From positions 1 through 64,000 of the forward strand of contig JAEOSY010000322.1 of NCBI GenBank assembly GCA_016840125.1: a stretch of 64,000 bases of DNA, given 5' to 3'. Below the pieces are notes generated by a model. That model saw only the letters and a list, made by a program, of their open reading frames with translations. It did no database searches and was not told the DNA's origin. Shown here piece after piece: positions 32,850-42,200 of the stretch. This DNA comes from Candidatus Helarchaeota archaeon. Its GTDB lineage: Archaea; Asgardarchaeota; Lokiarchaeia; Helarchaeales; HEL-GB-A. Within the stretch, counting starts at the first letter, position 1, and each line of letters begins with the position of its first letter. The position numbers and the translations under genes are program-made.

Positions 32850-34274
32850 ATGAGTCGAATCCTATTAATTAATCCAAAATTTCAAAAGATTATATATTCG
32901 CCATTACCAGATCGTATTGAACGGGCGAGGGGAAGATATCCCCCATTAGGATTAGCATATTTGGCAGCTGGATTAATGAAAAAGAACTTTTCTACTCAGA
33001 TTTTTGATGCGGATTTAGCTGACGGCGGCTTTCTTGGATTAATATCAAAATTAAAAAAATTCAAGCCGGATACAGTAGGGATAACAACAACTTCATTTAC
33101 CTTTCTACAAGCGAAAATAACTGCTAGAATAGTGAGAAAAATCTTACCCGAAGCAATGATACTGATTGGAGGGCCTCATGTTAGTATCTATCCAAAAGAA
33201 GTTCTAACCAATAAAGAATTTGATATAGCAGTTACAGGCGAGGGTGAGTTTACTATAATTGAATTAGTAGAAAAGCGAGAAGCGAATATGGGTATCGAAT
33301 CGGTAAAAGGGATTGCATATCGTAAAAATGGAAAGATATATCAAACTGAAAATCGCCCACTTATCGAAAATCTTGATGATTTACCATTTCCAGCTAGGTC
33401 CCTCTTGCCTAATGAGAAGTATTTCTACCCTTTTGGGAAAAGAAACCCATTTACTACATTAATGAGTAGTCGGGGATGTCCATTCAACTGTATCTTTTGC
33501 TTGCGGGCAAGTGGAATACATTTTGGTAGAAAATATCGTGCAAGAAGTCCTCTAAATATCATTCAAGAGATTGAACAAGTAATAAATAAGTTTAATATTC
33601 GAGAGATTTTCTTTTACGATGATATTTTTACTTTAAACCAGTCACGAATAGAAATACTATGTAGAGAATTAATTAAACGTCAAATTGATATTTCATGGAA
33701 TTGCAGAACCCGTGTTGACTGCGTATCACCCAAACTTCTCAAATTTATGAAGCGGGCGGGATGTGAACGAATCCACTATGGGATTGAGTCAGGTGATCCT
33801 CGTATCTTAAAGAAAATTAGAAAAAAGATCTCAACAACTCAGATTGAAAAAGCCTTTTCCTGGACGAAAATGAATGAGATAGAAGCTTTCGCATATATTA
33901 TGTTAGGGGCACCTGGAGAGGACTCCGATTCGATACGTAGGACAATGCAACTAGTAAAAAAGATTGGACCGGATTTTATAGGCTTTTTTATAACTACTCT
34001 CTTTCCTGGAACTGATTTATACAAATACGCTTTGAAGAAGGAATTAATTGCAAAGGATGTATGGAAAGAGTTTACCGTTGGAAATACGAAAACTCAACCG
34101 CTTCCCTATTTAGAGGAAACATACTCTAAGTTAGAATTAGAAAAAATACTAAAAAATTGCTACAAAGAATACTATTTTCGCCCCTCTTACATTTGGAATA
34201 CACTAAAATCCCTTAAATCTTTTTCACAATTGTCCATGAATTTGAGAGGTTTTCAGCTCTTATTAAGACTTTAA
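32850..34274 (+). CDS. B12-binding-domain radical SAM protein, paralog 5
   Basis: The 474 residues start at ATG 32850, chosen because MSRILLINPKF matches the N-termini of the paralogs; in-frame TTG codons at 32820 and 32841 are alternatives. The cobalamin-binding fold occupies ~1-150 (YPPLGLAYLAAGL, LIGGPHVSIYP, VTGEGEFT). It is followed by LPFPARSLLP, the cluster motif SRGCPFNCIFC (Cys210, 214, 217), YGIESGDPRILKKI and IMLGAPGED. The tail has YKEYYFRPSYIWNTLKSL. The gene converges on the GT2 gene at 34280 with a 5-bp gap. It is functionally unassigned, like the other four. Confidence 0.8.
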   Translation: MSRILLINPKFQKIIYSPLPDRIERARGRYPPLGLAYLAAGLMKKNFSTQIFDADLADGGFLGLISKLKKFKPDTVGITTTSFTFLQAKITARIVRKILPEAMILIGGPHVSIYPKEVLTNKEFDIAVTGEGEFTIIELVEKREANMGIESVKGIAYRKNGKIYQTENRPLIENLDDLPFPARSLLPNEKYFYPFGKRNPFTTLMSSRGCPFNCIFCLRASGIHFGRKYRARSPLNIIQEIEQVINKFNIREIFFYDDIFTLNQSRIEILCRELIKRQIDISWNCRTRVDCVSPKLLKFMKRAGCERIHYGIESGDPRILKKIRKKISTTQIEKAFSWTKMNEIEAFAYIMLGAPGEDSDSIRRTMQLVKKIGPDFIGFFITTLFPGTDLYKYALKKELIAKDVWKEFTVGNTKTQPLPYLEETYSKLELEKILKNCYKEYYFRPSYIWNTLKSLKSFSQLSMNLRGFQLLLRL

Positions 34275-34279
34275 GTTAT

Positions 34280-34966
34280 TTAGGTCTTAAATTTATATTT
34301 TTGTTTAAAAAATTGGAGAATTATTTTCAGAATATTAAATCCCAACCGTGAAATATTCGCTTTGGACTCACCTTGGCGTGATTCGCATCGAATAGAGATA
34401 TTTTTTATTGAATAATTATTAATGACAAAAGAAAGAGTCATTGTAGTAGTAAATGAAAATCCATCTGGCCACGATTTGTAATTTAATTGCTGAAGGAGAG
34501 ATTTCTTAAATAGGCGCATCCCCGAATTTAAATCAGTAATCCTCTTTTGAAATAAAAGTGAGGCAAATAGAGCCAATATTTTATTTGCAAAATGTCGGAT
34601 TAAGGAAAAATAATTTGCCCGGGTACCTATAATGAGGGGGGCGGACGTTTTATTTTTTATTATTCGATGTAATTCAAAAGGAGGGTAAGTCCCATCTGCG
34701 TCTAGAATGACTAAATTATCATATTTAGAGTTTTTAATACCATCCTTTAATGAGGCACCATAACCATAATTTTTCTTATGAGTAATGACTTTTAATGAGT
34801 ATTCGCTCAAAATTTCCGAGGTTTTATCAGTAGAACCATCATTAACGGCGATAATCTCAAATTCTATCGATTTATAATATGATAGAAGCTGGAAAATCTG
34901 GTTTAACGTTGAGGCAAGATTTTTTTCTTCATTGAAAATTGGGATAATAATCGAAAATTTGCTCAT
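34280..34966 (-). CDS. Family 2 glycosyltransferase (dolichyl/polyprenyl-phosphate sugar synthase-like)
   Basis: The 228 residues form a GT-A fold without the C-terminal membrane helices found in some relatives. Visible motifs are SIIIPIFNEE (5-14), VNDGSTDKT (41-49), the metal-binding DAD in LVILDADGTYPP (Asp89, Asp91) and ITDLNSGMRLF. This pattern matches DPM1-like enzymes that load a sugar from a nucleotide donor onto polyprenyl phosphate. It would supply the kind of lipid-linked donor that the two neighbouring GT39-like enzymes use. It is divergent from the GT39 gene at 35073 across ~105 bp. Confidence 0.8.
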   Translation of the reverse strand: MSKFSIIIPIFNEEKNLASTLNQIFQLLSYYKSIEFEIIAVNDGSTDKTSEILSEYSLKVITHKKNYGYGASLKDGIKNSKYDNLVILDADGTYPPFELHRIIKNKTSAPLIIGTRANYFSLIRHFANKILALFASLLFQKRITDLNSGMRLFKKSLLQQLNYKSWPDGFSFTTTMTLSFVINNYSIKNISIRCESRQGESKANISRLGFNILKIILQFFKQKYKFKT

Positions 34967-35072
34967 TATGACCTATAAAAATCCTCATCTATATTATAGT
35001 TATGAAAATGTGTATGACATTTATAGAAGAAAAAAAATAAAACACAAAAGGACACCTTTGAGTTGAAGCTTT

Positions 35073-37061
35073 TTGAATGATTCAGAGGAGAAAAAATATC
35101 AAGTAAACATTTTCGCATTGATAATAATTTATTCAATTGTGTCTCTTTTAATTTTATTTTTAGTTGATACTTGGATTCTTCGAATTCTTATACTTCCCTT
35201 GTTTTTCTTCATATTAGGATATCCATTAACCTACTTTTTTTCTAAAATAAATAGATGGGAGCGTCTTTTTCTATCCTTTGGGCTGAGTTCCCTAATACTA
35301 CTCTTAGTCTACTACTTTCAATATTTTACAGACTACTATATTGGAGTGACTCCTACATTTATAGAATACAGTATAGAATTGATCATTTGTTTATGGATAT
35401 CTATCGCGATTTTGTATTTCAAAAAAAGGCAGTTTTTTCAATCACACCAAATAATCTTTCAAAATAATTTTTCTAAACTGAAAGAATTTGTCAACAAATA
35501 TAAAATCCTTATTGGTATTATCATAATTGCAGCGATTTTAAGATTTGTATGCTTGGATAGCCCCGATTTAACTTCAGATGAAACATTTTTTATTGGAGTT
35601 AGTTTTCCCGTAATTGATAATAGTAGCATCATTGGATTGCCATCGATGCCGTGGGCAATTCTCTCAAGTCATCACCCGCATGTATTTTTTGTGCAGGAAA
35701 CTATCACTTTAAATCTTCTAAACGCGGGAGATTGGTTGAATATGTATGATTGGATGGCAAAATTCCTTCCCGCCTTTCTCGGTACATTAACTGTATTAGT
35801 ATATTATGGCATTGTAAAGAATATTTTTAACAAGTGGGCAGGCTACATAAGTGCATTATTTTTAGCTACAGTGACATATCCCATTTTTATCAGTAGAGTA
35901 GCTTATCAAGAATGTTTAATCATATTATTTTTAGGCATAATTATCTATTTTGCATATAAAGACAGATGGGGGTTTGCCGGCTTTTTTATTGGACTTAGTT
36001 TATTAACCAAATTTTCAGCTCTGACTATAATTCCACCGATATTACTATATTTATTGGTTCGGTACTTCCGATTTGATATGGAAAAATTCAAAATCCTTTT
36101 AAAAAAATTTAGTAAATTGGCTTTAATCGTCTTAATTATGTATTTACCAGTTATTATCGCGAATATTGCAACATACATAGAATTTGGATATGCTGATTCA
36201 TTTTGGAGTAGATTATTAGGGCTTCCCGATCCGATGGTTGAGGCAGTAGGAGAAGCAGAATTACCTATCGGGTCTCAGCCAGGTCTATTGCAATTTTTTC
36301 CATTACATTTAATGCAATTAATAAATGTCTTTGGAGTTGTAGCCTTTGGGTTTTTAATTTTTTGTTTGATTTTGGCATTATTCGATAAAAAGGAGCACTT
36401 AACATTTAATCTGATATTATTTGTATTTATTGTCGAATATTTATTAGTTTTCACTTTAAGATGGTATCAAATCATCACTTTGAGCCCTTTAATTGTCCCA
36501 TTTGCGATTCTGTCCTCGCGATTCGCTAAATTGATTCCTACTAATTCCCATGAACTGAAAAAAAAGGTTCAAAGATTTGGAAAAGGAAAGCGAAAAATAA
36601 TAGTATGCGCAGCGTTGGGTTTTGTGATTGGTTTTTCAACATTTTACTCTTGGAATACTGTAGCTATTGATCATTCTTTAGCGGAGTTTGGAGATGATTA
36701 CACCGAAGCAATGAATCCGGCTTATTACTTTTCCAATCTTGCATATTTATGGATCTCAAGGTATGGTTATGATGATGTAATGAACGTAATTAGGCAATAT
36801 TCAACATATCAGGTTTATATTGATGACTATCATCCTTCCTTTAGTTATATTTATTATTTCTATGTAAGAGGTATGAACTTGTTGATTTCGGATTGGAGTG
36901 GTGAAAATGATTCCTTATTCGTGTTTTATAAAAATTCAAATTACATTTGGGAGCCATTTGAGCAACCTTCTACAGATATCACCGCTATTAAACTTAACAT
37001 AACTATCTATTTCACTCTTATTTATCAAAATCAAAATTTTCAAATTTATAAAAGCAACTGA
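35073..37061 (+). CDS. GT39/PMT-like polytopic glycosyltransferase (copy B)
   Basis: The 662 residues are colinear with the protein at 22715-24712. They share the N-terminal four-TM block (RILILPLFFFILGYPL; FLSFGLSSLILLL), the acidic loop at Asp165, Asp169 and Glu170 (SPDLTSDE), HHPHVFFVQ, the remaining TM segments, and the ~115-residue external C-terminal domain (AYYFSNLAYLWISRYGYDD). The acidic pair is DE here against DD in copy A, so both could be active with different preferences. The start is TTG at 35073. Its small partner follows after 10 bp. A role in O- or N-glycan assembly on surface proteins is inferred. Confidence 0.75.
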   Translation: MNDSEEKKYQVNIFALIIIYSIVSLLILFLVDTWILRILILPLFFFILGYPLTYFFSKINRWERLFLSFGLSSLILLLVYYFQYFTDYYIGVTPTFIEYSIELIICLWISIAILYFKKRQFFQSHQIIFQNNFSKLKEFVNKYKILIGIIIIAAILRFVCLDSPDLTSDETFFIGVSFPVIDNSSIIGLPSMPWAILSSHHPHVFFVQETITLNLLNAGDWLNMYDWMAKFLPAFLGTLTVLVYYGIVKNIFNKWAGYISALFLATVTYPIFISRVAYQECLIILFLGIIIYFAYKDRWGFAGFFIGLSLLTKFSALTIIPPILLYLLVRYFRFDMEKFKILLKKFSKLALIVLIMYLPVIIANIATYIEFGYADSFWSRLLGLPDPMVEAVGEAELPIGSQPGLLQFFPLHLMQLINVFGVVAFGFLIFCLILALFDKKEHLTFNLILFVFIVEYLLVFTLRWYQIITLSPLIVPFAILSSRFAKLIPTNSHELKKKVQRFGKGKRKIIVCAALGFVIGFSTFYSWNTVAIDHSLAEFGDDYTEAMNPAYYFSNLAYLWISRYGYDDVMNVIRQYSTYQVYIDDYHPSFSYIYYFYVRGMNLLISDWSGENDSLFVFYKNSNYIWEPFEQPSTDITAIKLNITIYFTLIYQNQNFQIYKSN

Positions 37062-37071
37062 GTGACCAACG

Positions 37072-37692
37072 ATGAAATTGAAGAACACCTTGAGAATTGG
37101 TTTAATAATTGGTCTTTTCTTCAGTTTGTTACAGATATCTATAAATCCCTCTTCTTCTTTTCAAATCCTGGTAAATAATAATTATCAAGAATCAGTTTAT
37201 GATCAAGGTGTGAATTTGACAGTTGGAGTAAACGATCAATACCCAACATGGGATATGGAGCTTAGAGTAAATTTGACGGTCAGAGGAACAATTGATGAAT
37301 TACTCACAAATACTTCGGTCTCATTAGAAATCAAAACAGTCTCATACATTACCTTTATTACCAATATTACAAGAACATATTATTTATGGGATCCTCGAAA
37401 AGGTAATGTAAGCCTACCGGATGGAACAATTGAGATTTTAATACCTATTTTACATATTCCCACTCAACAACCTTATACACTTACTGCCATTTTCCTCAAT
37501 AGTACTCAAACAGGTCCTAACGTTACATTCCCGATTATAATTGAAAGTGAGCGTGCTGGCTTCATTTCCTTTGAGGGATTTGTTGTTATTTATTTCGGTG
37601 CAATCGTTGTTTTAGCAATCATTTTATTTCTATTTAAAACACATAAAATCAAAATCAAGTTAGATGAATCAGAGAATCTTAATGAGAATTAA
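37072..37692 (+). CDS. Small exported, membrane-anchored protein of the glycosyltransferase cassette (copy B)
   Basis: The 206 residues comprise a signal segment (~8-28), an extracellular beta domain with multiple sequons, one TM helix (~167-187, VVIYFGAIVVLAIILFLF) and a basic tail. The paralogous protein at 22060-22707 shares the start and end of the extracellular domain (YQESV-DQGVNLT; HIPTQQPYTLTAIF). The two-gene order GT39 then small protein is conserved between the copies, which argues for a functional pair. I do not recognise the family. Confidence 0.7.
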   Translation: MKLKNTLRIGLIIGLFFSLLQISINPSSSFQILVNNNYQESVYDQGVNLTVGVNDQYPTWDMELRVNLTVRGTIDELLTNTSVSLEIKTVSYITFITNITRTYYLWDPRKGNVSLPDGTIEILIPILHIPTQQPYTLTAIFLNSTQTGPNVTFPIIIESERAGFISFEGFVVIYFGAIVVLAIILFLFKTHKIKIKLDESENLNEN

Positions 37693-37729
37693 TGATCTAA
37701 AAACTTGTAAGACAGCTGGAATGGTGTGA

Positions 37730-39118
37730 ATGGATAAAAAAAAGACCAAGATATTTGTCCCACTATTCATTATTGTAATTGTTTTCTGGACACTTATGAT
37801 TAATCAACTACAATTTTACATTCAAGCTAATAATGTTAATTCAACAGAGCGTGAATATAGAACAGATATAGTTAATTTCTTACAATCTTCTTTATGGGAT
37901 GAAAATTATTCTAGTTTCTATTCTTACCGTTTAGACAATGGGTCCTTCGGGGATAGGGGACTCCGAAAATACACATCCTTTAATATGTGGGCGATTCGGG
38001 CGTTATTACAGTATTCAATAGTAATGGATAGTAATTCAACCTTTGATAATTTAGGAGTAGAAGCGTTAAATTTCATTTTAACATATTCACAAAACAAAAC
38101 AAACGGGGGTTTCTATCATTGGGTTGAGCGGAACGGTAGCCTCCTTGAGACGTCAGATTTCAACTTTAATAATTCAATATATCAGATAGGAACCTATCAA
38201 GCGTGGGTATTGATTACTTTGATAGAAGTCTATAAATATACCCAAAATACAACATATATTAATATATGGGGTAAAGAAGTTGCAGACTTTTTAATTAATA
38301 ATTTATGGGATACGACTTATGGTGGATTTTATTCATCTTATAATCCTTTTTATGATGTGATGGTAGAAACCCATAAATATACGTGGTATCAGGCATGGCC
38401 AGCTCTTGCTCTGATGGAATATTATGAAGTGACAGGAAATATTTCCTACTTGAGCTATGCCACGGATGCAATTAATTTCATGCTAAATAATCTATGGGAT
38501 AATAATTTTAAGGCGTTTGTCAATAATGCAACGGACGATGGAACAATTAGCCCTACAACATATTTTACATTAACAGATCAAGCTGCAGCTATTCTCACTT
38601 TATCCAAAAATTATAATATAACTGGAAATTCATCAATTTTGAATAATTATTTAGTACCCATAATTAGTTTCGTGAAAAAATACTTATGGAATAATTTCAA
38701 TAATCAATTTTATTCATCTTGTGAGCTAGATGGAACAAATCCTAGTTCTTTGATACGCCCCTCAGACCTAAGCATTTGGTTATATGCCTTAAGTACGATT
38801 TTAGATTACTCAAACGATGATGTTTTAGAGCTATTCCTAATCCATTCACTTACTCATTTGAATTCATTCGGGTGGGAACCAGCTAAAAAAGCGTTTGTTC
38901 GGGAATTAGATCACCAAGGAACACTTTTTGATTTAAATAAATGGACTATCGAACAAGTTATTCCACTCTTTTTATTTTCATATTATCTCCCAAATCCTAA
39001 CAATATGCAGTTTTACATCCTTTTAGCTTTTTTTATTGGTTCAACTACTGTACTTATTATATTATATTATAAATTCAAAAAAACTAAGGAATTAACACGG
39101 TATAAAATAACCAGATAA
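37730..39118 (+). CDS. Membrane-anchored external alpha/alpha-toroid protein (glycosidase/AGE-like)
   Basis: The 462 residues have an N-terminal signal anchor (~9-30), a ~390-residue external domain and a C-terminal TM helix (~423-445) with a basic tail. The external domain repeats the signature LW(D/N)xxxxxFY at least four times (LWDENYSSFYS, LWDTTYGGFYS, LWDNNFKAFV, LWNNFNNQFYS), each between paired helices. This is the pattern of six-hairpin/alpha-alpha-toroid glycosidases and N-acylglucosamine 2-epimerase-like folds. ETHKYTWYQAW may line the active site. It follows the copy-B cassette by 37 bp on the same strand. Trimming or binding surface glycans is the likely role; catalysis is unproven. 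Confidence 0.6.
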   Translation: MDKKKTKIFVPLFIIVIVFWTLMINQLQFYIQANNVNSTEREYRTDIVNFLQSSLWDENYSSFYSYRLDNGSFGDRGLRKYTSFNMWAIRALLQYSIVMDSNSTFDNLGVEALNFILTYSQNKTNGGFYHWVERNGSLLETSDFNFNNSIYQIGTYQAWVLITLIEVYKYTQNTTYINIWGKEVADFLINNLWDTTYGGFYSSYNPFYDVMVETHKYTWYQAWPALALMEYYEVTGNISYLSYATDAINFMLNNLWDNNFKAFVNNATDDGTISPTTYFTLTDQAAAILTLSKNYNITGNSSILNNYLVPIISFVKKYLWNNFNNQFYSSCELDGTNPSSLIRPSDLSIWLYALSTILDYSNDDVLELFLIHSLTHLNSFGWEPAKKAFVRELDHQGTLFDLNKWTIEQVIPLFLFSYYLPNPNNMQFYILLAFFIGSTTVLIILYYKFKKTKELTRYKITR

Positions 39119-39262
39119 TTCTATCTCGAGCTCCACAGCCACAATCCAAAAGACATTTATACTCATTACCTTGGGGTCAAATGTAAGGTATGGAGTAAAT
39201 TCCATACAAAATAGAATAAATCTTTGATTTATTTTAAATTAAAAAAACAAATAGTGATAAAT

Positions 39263-42200
39263 ATGACAAATAAATCAGAAAAGTACGGTCGATTCTTTAA
39301 ATTGACAATTCTCTTCATACTATTCACAATAACAATATTTACAGGAGTATTAGCATTTATATCAAACTCGTCAAATTCACTCAGAAACCTAAATATACTC
39401 CCTCCTGGCGAGAGCGCTGAATCTCCTTTGGAGGCGAAAGCACCACCCTCTCCCTATCCATCGTACACAGGGAGTGGTACACCAAGAACTGCTACTGAGA
39501 GTTTATGGCAAACACAATTAACGGGAGGAAATGCCACAAATGGATTTCCCCTTGTATTTGACTTACCAGGTACAGGCTATTGGGATGGAACACGTTTTGA
39601 TCTTACAATAGATAATATTTATGAGGAAAAAAATTGGCTTATTAATAGTGATTTTGCAAGTGGGCTGAGTTCTTGGACAAGTAATACAGATCCGACCCAT
39701 ACAGGACCTGCAATTAGCATCGGTACTGATACTTCATACGGAGTTGATGTGGGCACACATGGGGACGCCTCTTACATTCGATTTGCCTCCAATAATGTGC
39801 CATCCACAGCACCCCCACAATATACATCAACTATTGCCGCTAATACGGGCGATGTGGGGGGTACCGCGAACTGGGCCGCCACATCAACCACGACATATGC
39901 AGATTCAGCTTTAAATGGACGAGTCACCGGGCAAAATAGTGGTGGTTCAAACAACAGGGACGGTGCTTGGCGCTTCTATTTTGCGGATTCTGAAACCTCC
40001 AGTACCGACTCCTATAATGCGGATTTCAGATCCACCTACACTTATTCTTTCGATGAATTCCCCGTCTCATCGGCATCCTTTAAATTCTCGTATCGGTATT
40101 ATTCTACCGATTTCGATCAAGGTCCCGCGTGCCAGGGAAGTTATGATGGTGACCGAGATAAATTCACACTCTATTACAGTGTTTATACAAGTACCGTTAA
40201 TTTAGTAGATCAGCAAGTAATGTCTTGGCAGTCAGCAGGGTCGACGGATCCAGGAGATTCTGGATGGATAGAAATCGCTCCAGTCGACTTGTATGCAGCT
40301 GGCCTCTTTAATGATGGTATTGGAGGAGTTTTCTACATAGAATTCAGATTACTTATTGAAGTGGATGTAGACGATGGACGAGTTTGGACTGAGACATCTC
40401 ATGATATCTGGTGTAATAGTGAATATGAATGCCGAGATCATAACAATGAGGATAGCGATCACCTCTATTTTTACATCGATGGGGTGGAAATGACAGTTTC
40501 AGTTCCTGAAAACTATGGAGCAGATGTGGATCCACATATATATCAGAGTTTTACTTTCAATAACCGAAATTGTACAGCTTCAACCTATCTAACATTGGAT
40601 TATTTTATTCCTACTACATTTCTTTCCGGAAGATTAACTGAGGACAATGGTCTTTACTTGGATATCTCAATTAATGGGCAAGCTGCTCATCGTTACAGCA
40701 TCAGAAATACATTGTACCACGACGGCGCGTGGCATACATTATTGTTAAATTGGGGGATTATTGGGGGTGATGTAGGGTGGAACCCGGGGCCATCTTCAAT
40801 ATCTGTTGAAATTAGTATTGTATTCACGGTGGCGGGATGGTTCTCTCAATCTCCTGGGCAGTCGATGTGGTTTGACAATGTGGTTTTCAAGGCTATAAAC
40901 TATGCGCCCGCAGATGTTGCGCAATTAGTCTGTTACGATGAAGAAAATGGAAATGCTGTTCTTTCTTGGGATTCTATCGCCGAACGGACTTGTTCTTTAA
41001 CCCATTCAGGATCCTGGCAAACAGCTACTGACTCAAGTAGATTCTGGTTGAATTCAACATCAAGTGCTAGCATATGGTTGGAATCTGTAACCGCAACTTT
41101 TTATGCAACTAACCATTATCCGACAATTACACCCACCTTCGATCTCCCAACGAATGGTGATGGTCGTACGCCAACTGTGACATGGACAATGACCTATAAT
41201 GTCCAAGCAATTGCCATTGACTGGCATTATAACCTCACAATTCCAAATATTCCAGATTGGAGCATCAGTGATTGGGATGTCGTGAGTGTAAAGGACTCCA
41301 CAAATGCAGATGTGAATTTTTGGGAGATTTCAACCGGCGGAGGAATGAAAAATCTCAGTATTTACACCAGCACCGAAGATAGTACGGGAATCTGGACGAT
41401 TACCTGTGAATCCCCGAATAAGATTAGTGACTTTGATGTCGAGAATCAAGATTTTGCGACATCATATGAGTATTATCCAGGCTTTTCGAATGCGTCACGA
41501 ATTACTTTCAGCACAGCAGCACGACAAAGCTCCAGCGCGTTAATTACGGTAGATTATACAATGCCAAATGGATCCGCTGTTGACCCGGGTATCTATCCCA
41601 ACTCCTCGATCCAACACAGCCAGAGCTATAATATGTCATTCTGGAATATTCCGGATGATGCAATCGCCAATGATCACTATACTGCAATCGTGACATGGGT
41701 TGACAATGACGGAGCCTTTAATGATGAGGTGGGATTTGCAGCGCATTACATTCAAGTATATCGCAACGTGGCTGTTTCAGCCATTCAGTTTTATCAACCA
41801 CATACACTATCAAGCTCAAATGTCGTGCTAGCAGGCGAAGAATTGCAGATTAGCATCAATGTAACAGATATTCTAGCGGATCCTTCACTAGATTTAGATT
41901 TTGCTAACTTAACCATTGAGTATCCAGACTACTGGAACCCTCAAATTACTTTGCAAGAGACATTGACCATGACCAAATCAGGAAATATATACTCTTATGA
42001 TTTGCAATCACATGGTGGCGGCGCTGATACATGGCTAATAACAAAGGCGTGGATGGGAGGGACTGGAAACCGAACATTCACCATATCGCTGTTCGGGAAC
42101 AGTACCTACCTAAACGGAGTTTTCCAGCTATATGAAATAACCAGTTGGTTTATCATTATGGTTGATACGGAATACACCCTTCCGAGCTCATGGGTCCAAG

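Noticed and set aside
24815..34274. Assigning the radical SAM paralogs as GDGT ring synthases, calditol synthase or BchE
   Set aside because: The shared architecture does not distinguish these functions; without a tree any specific name would be a guess.
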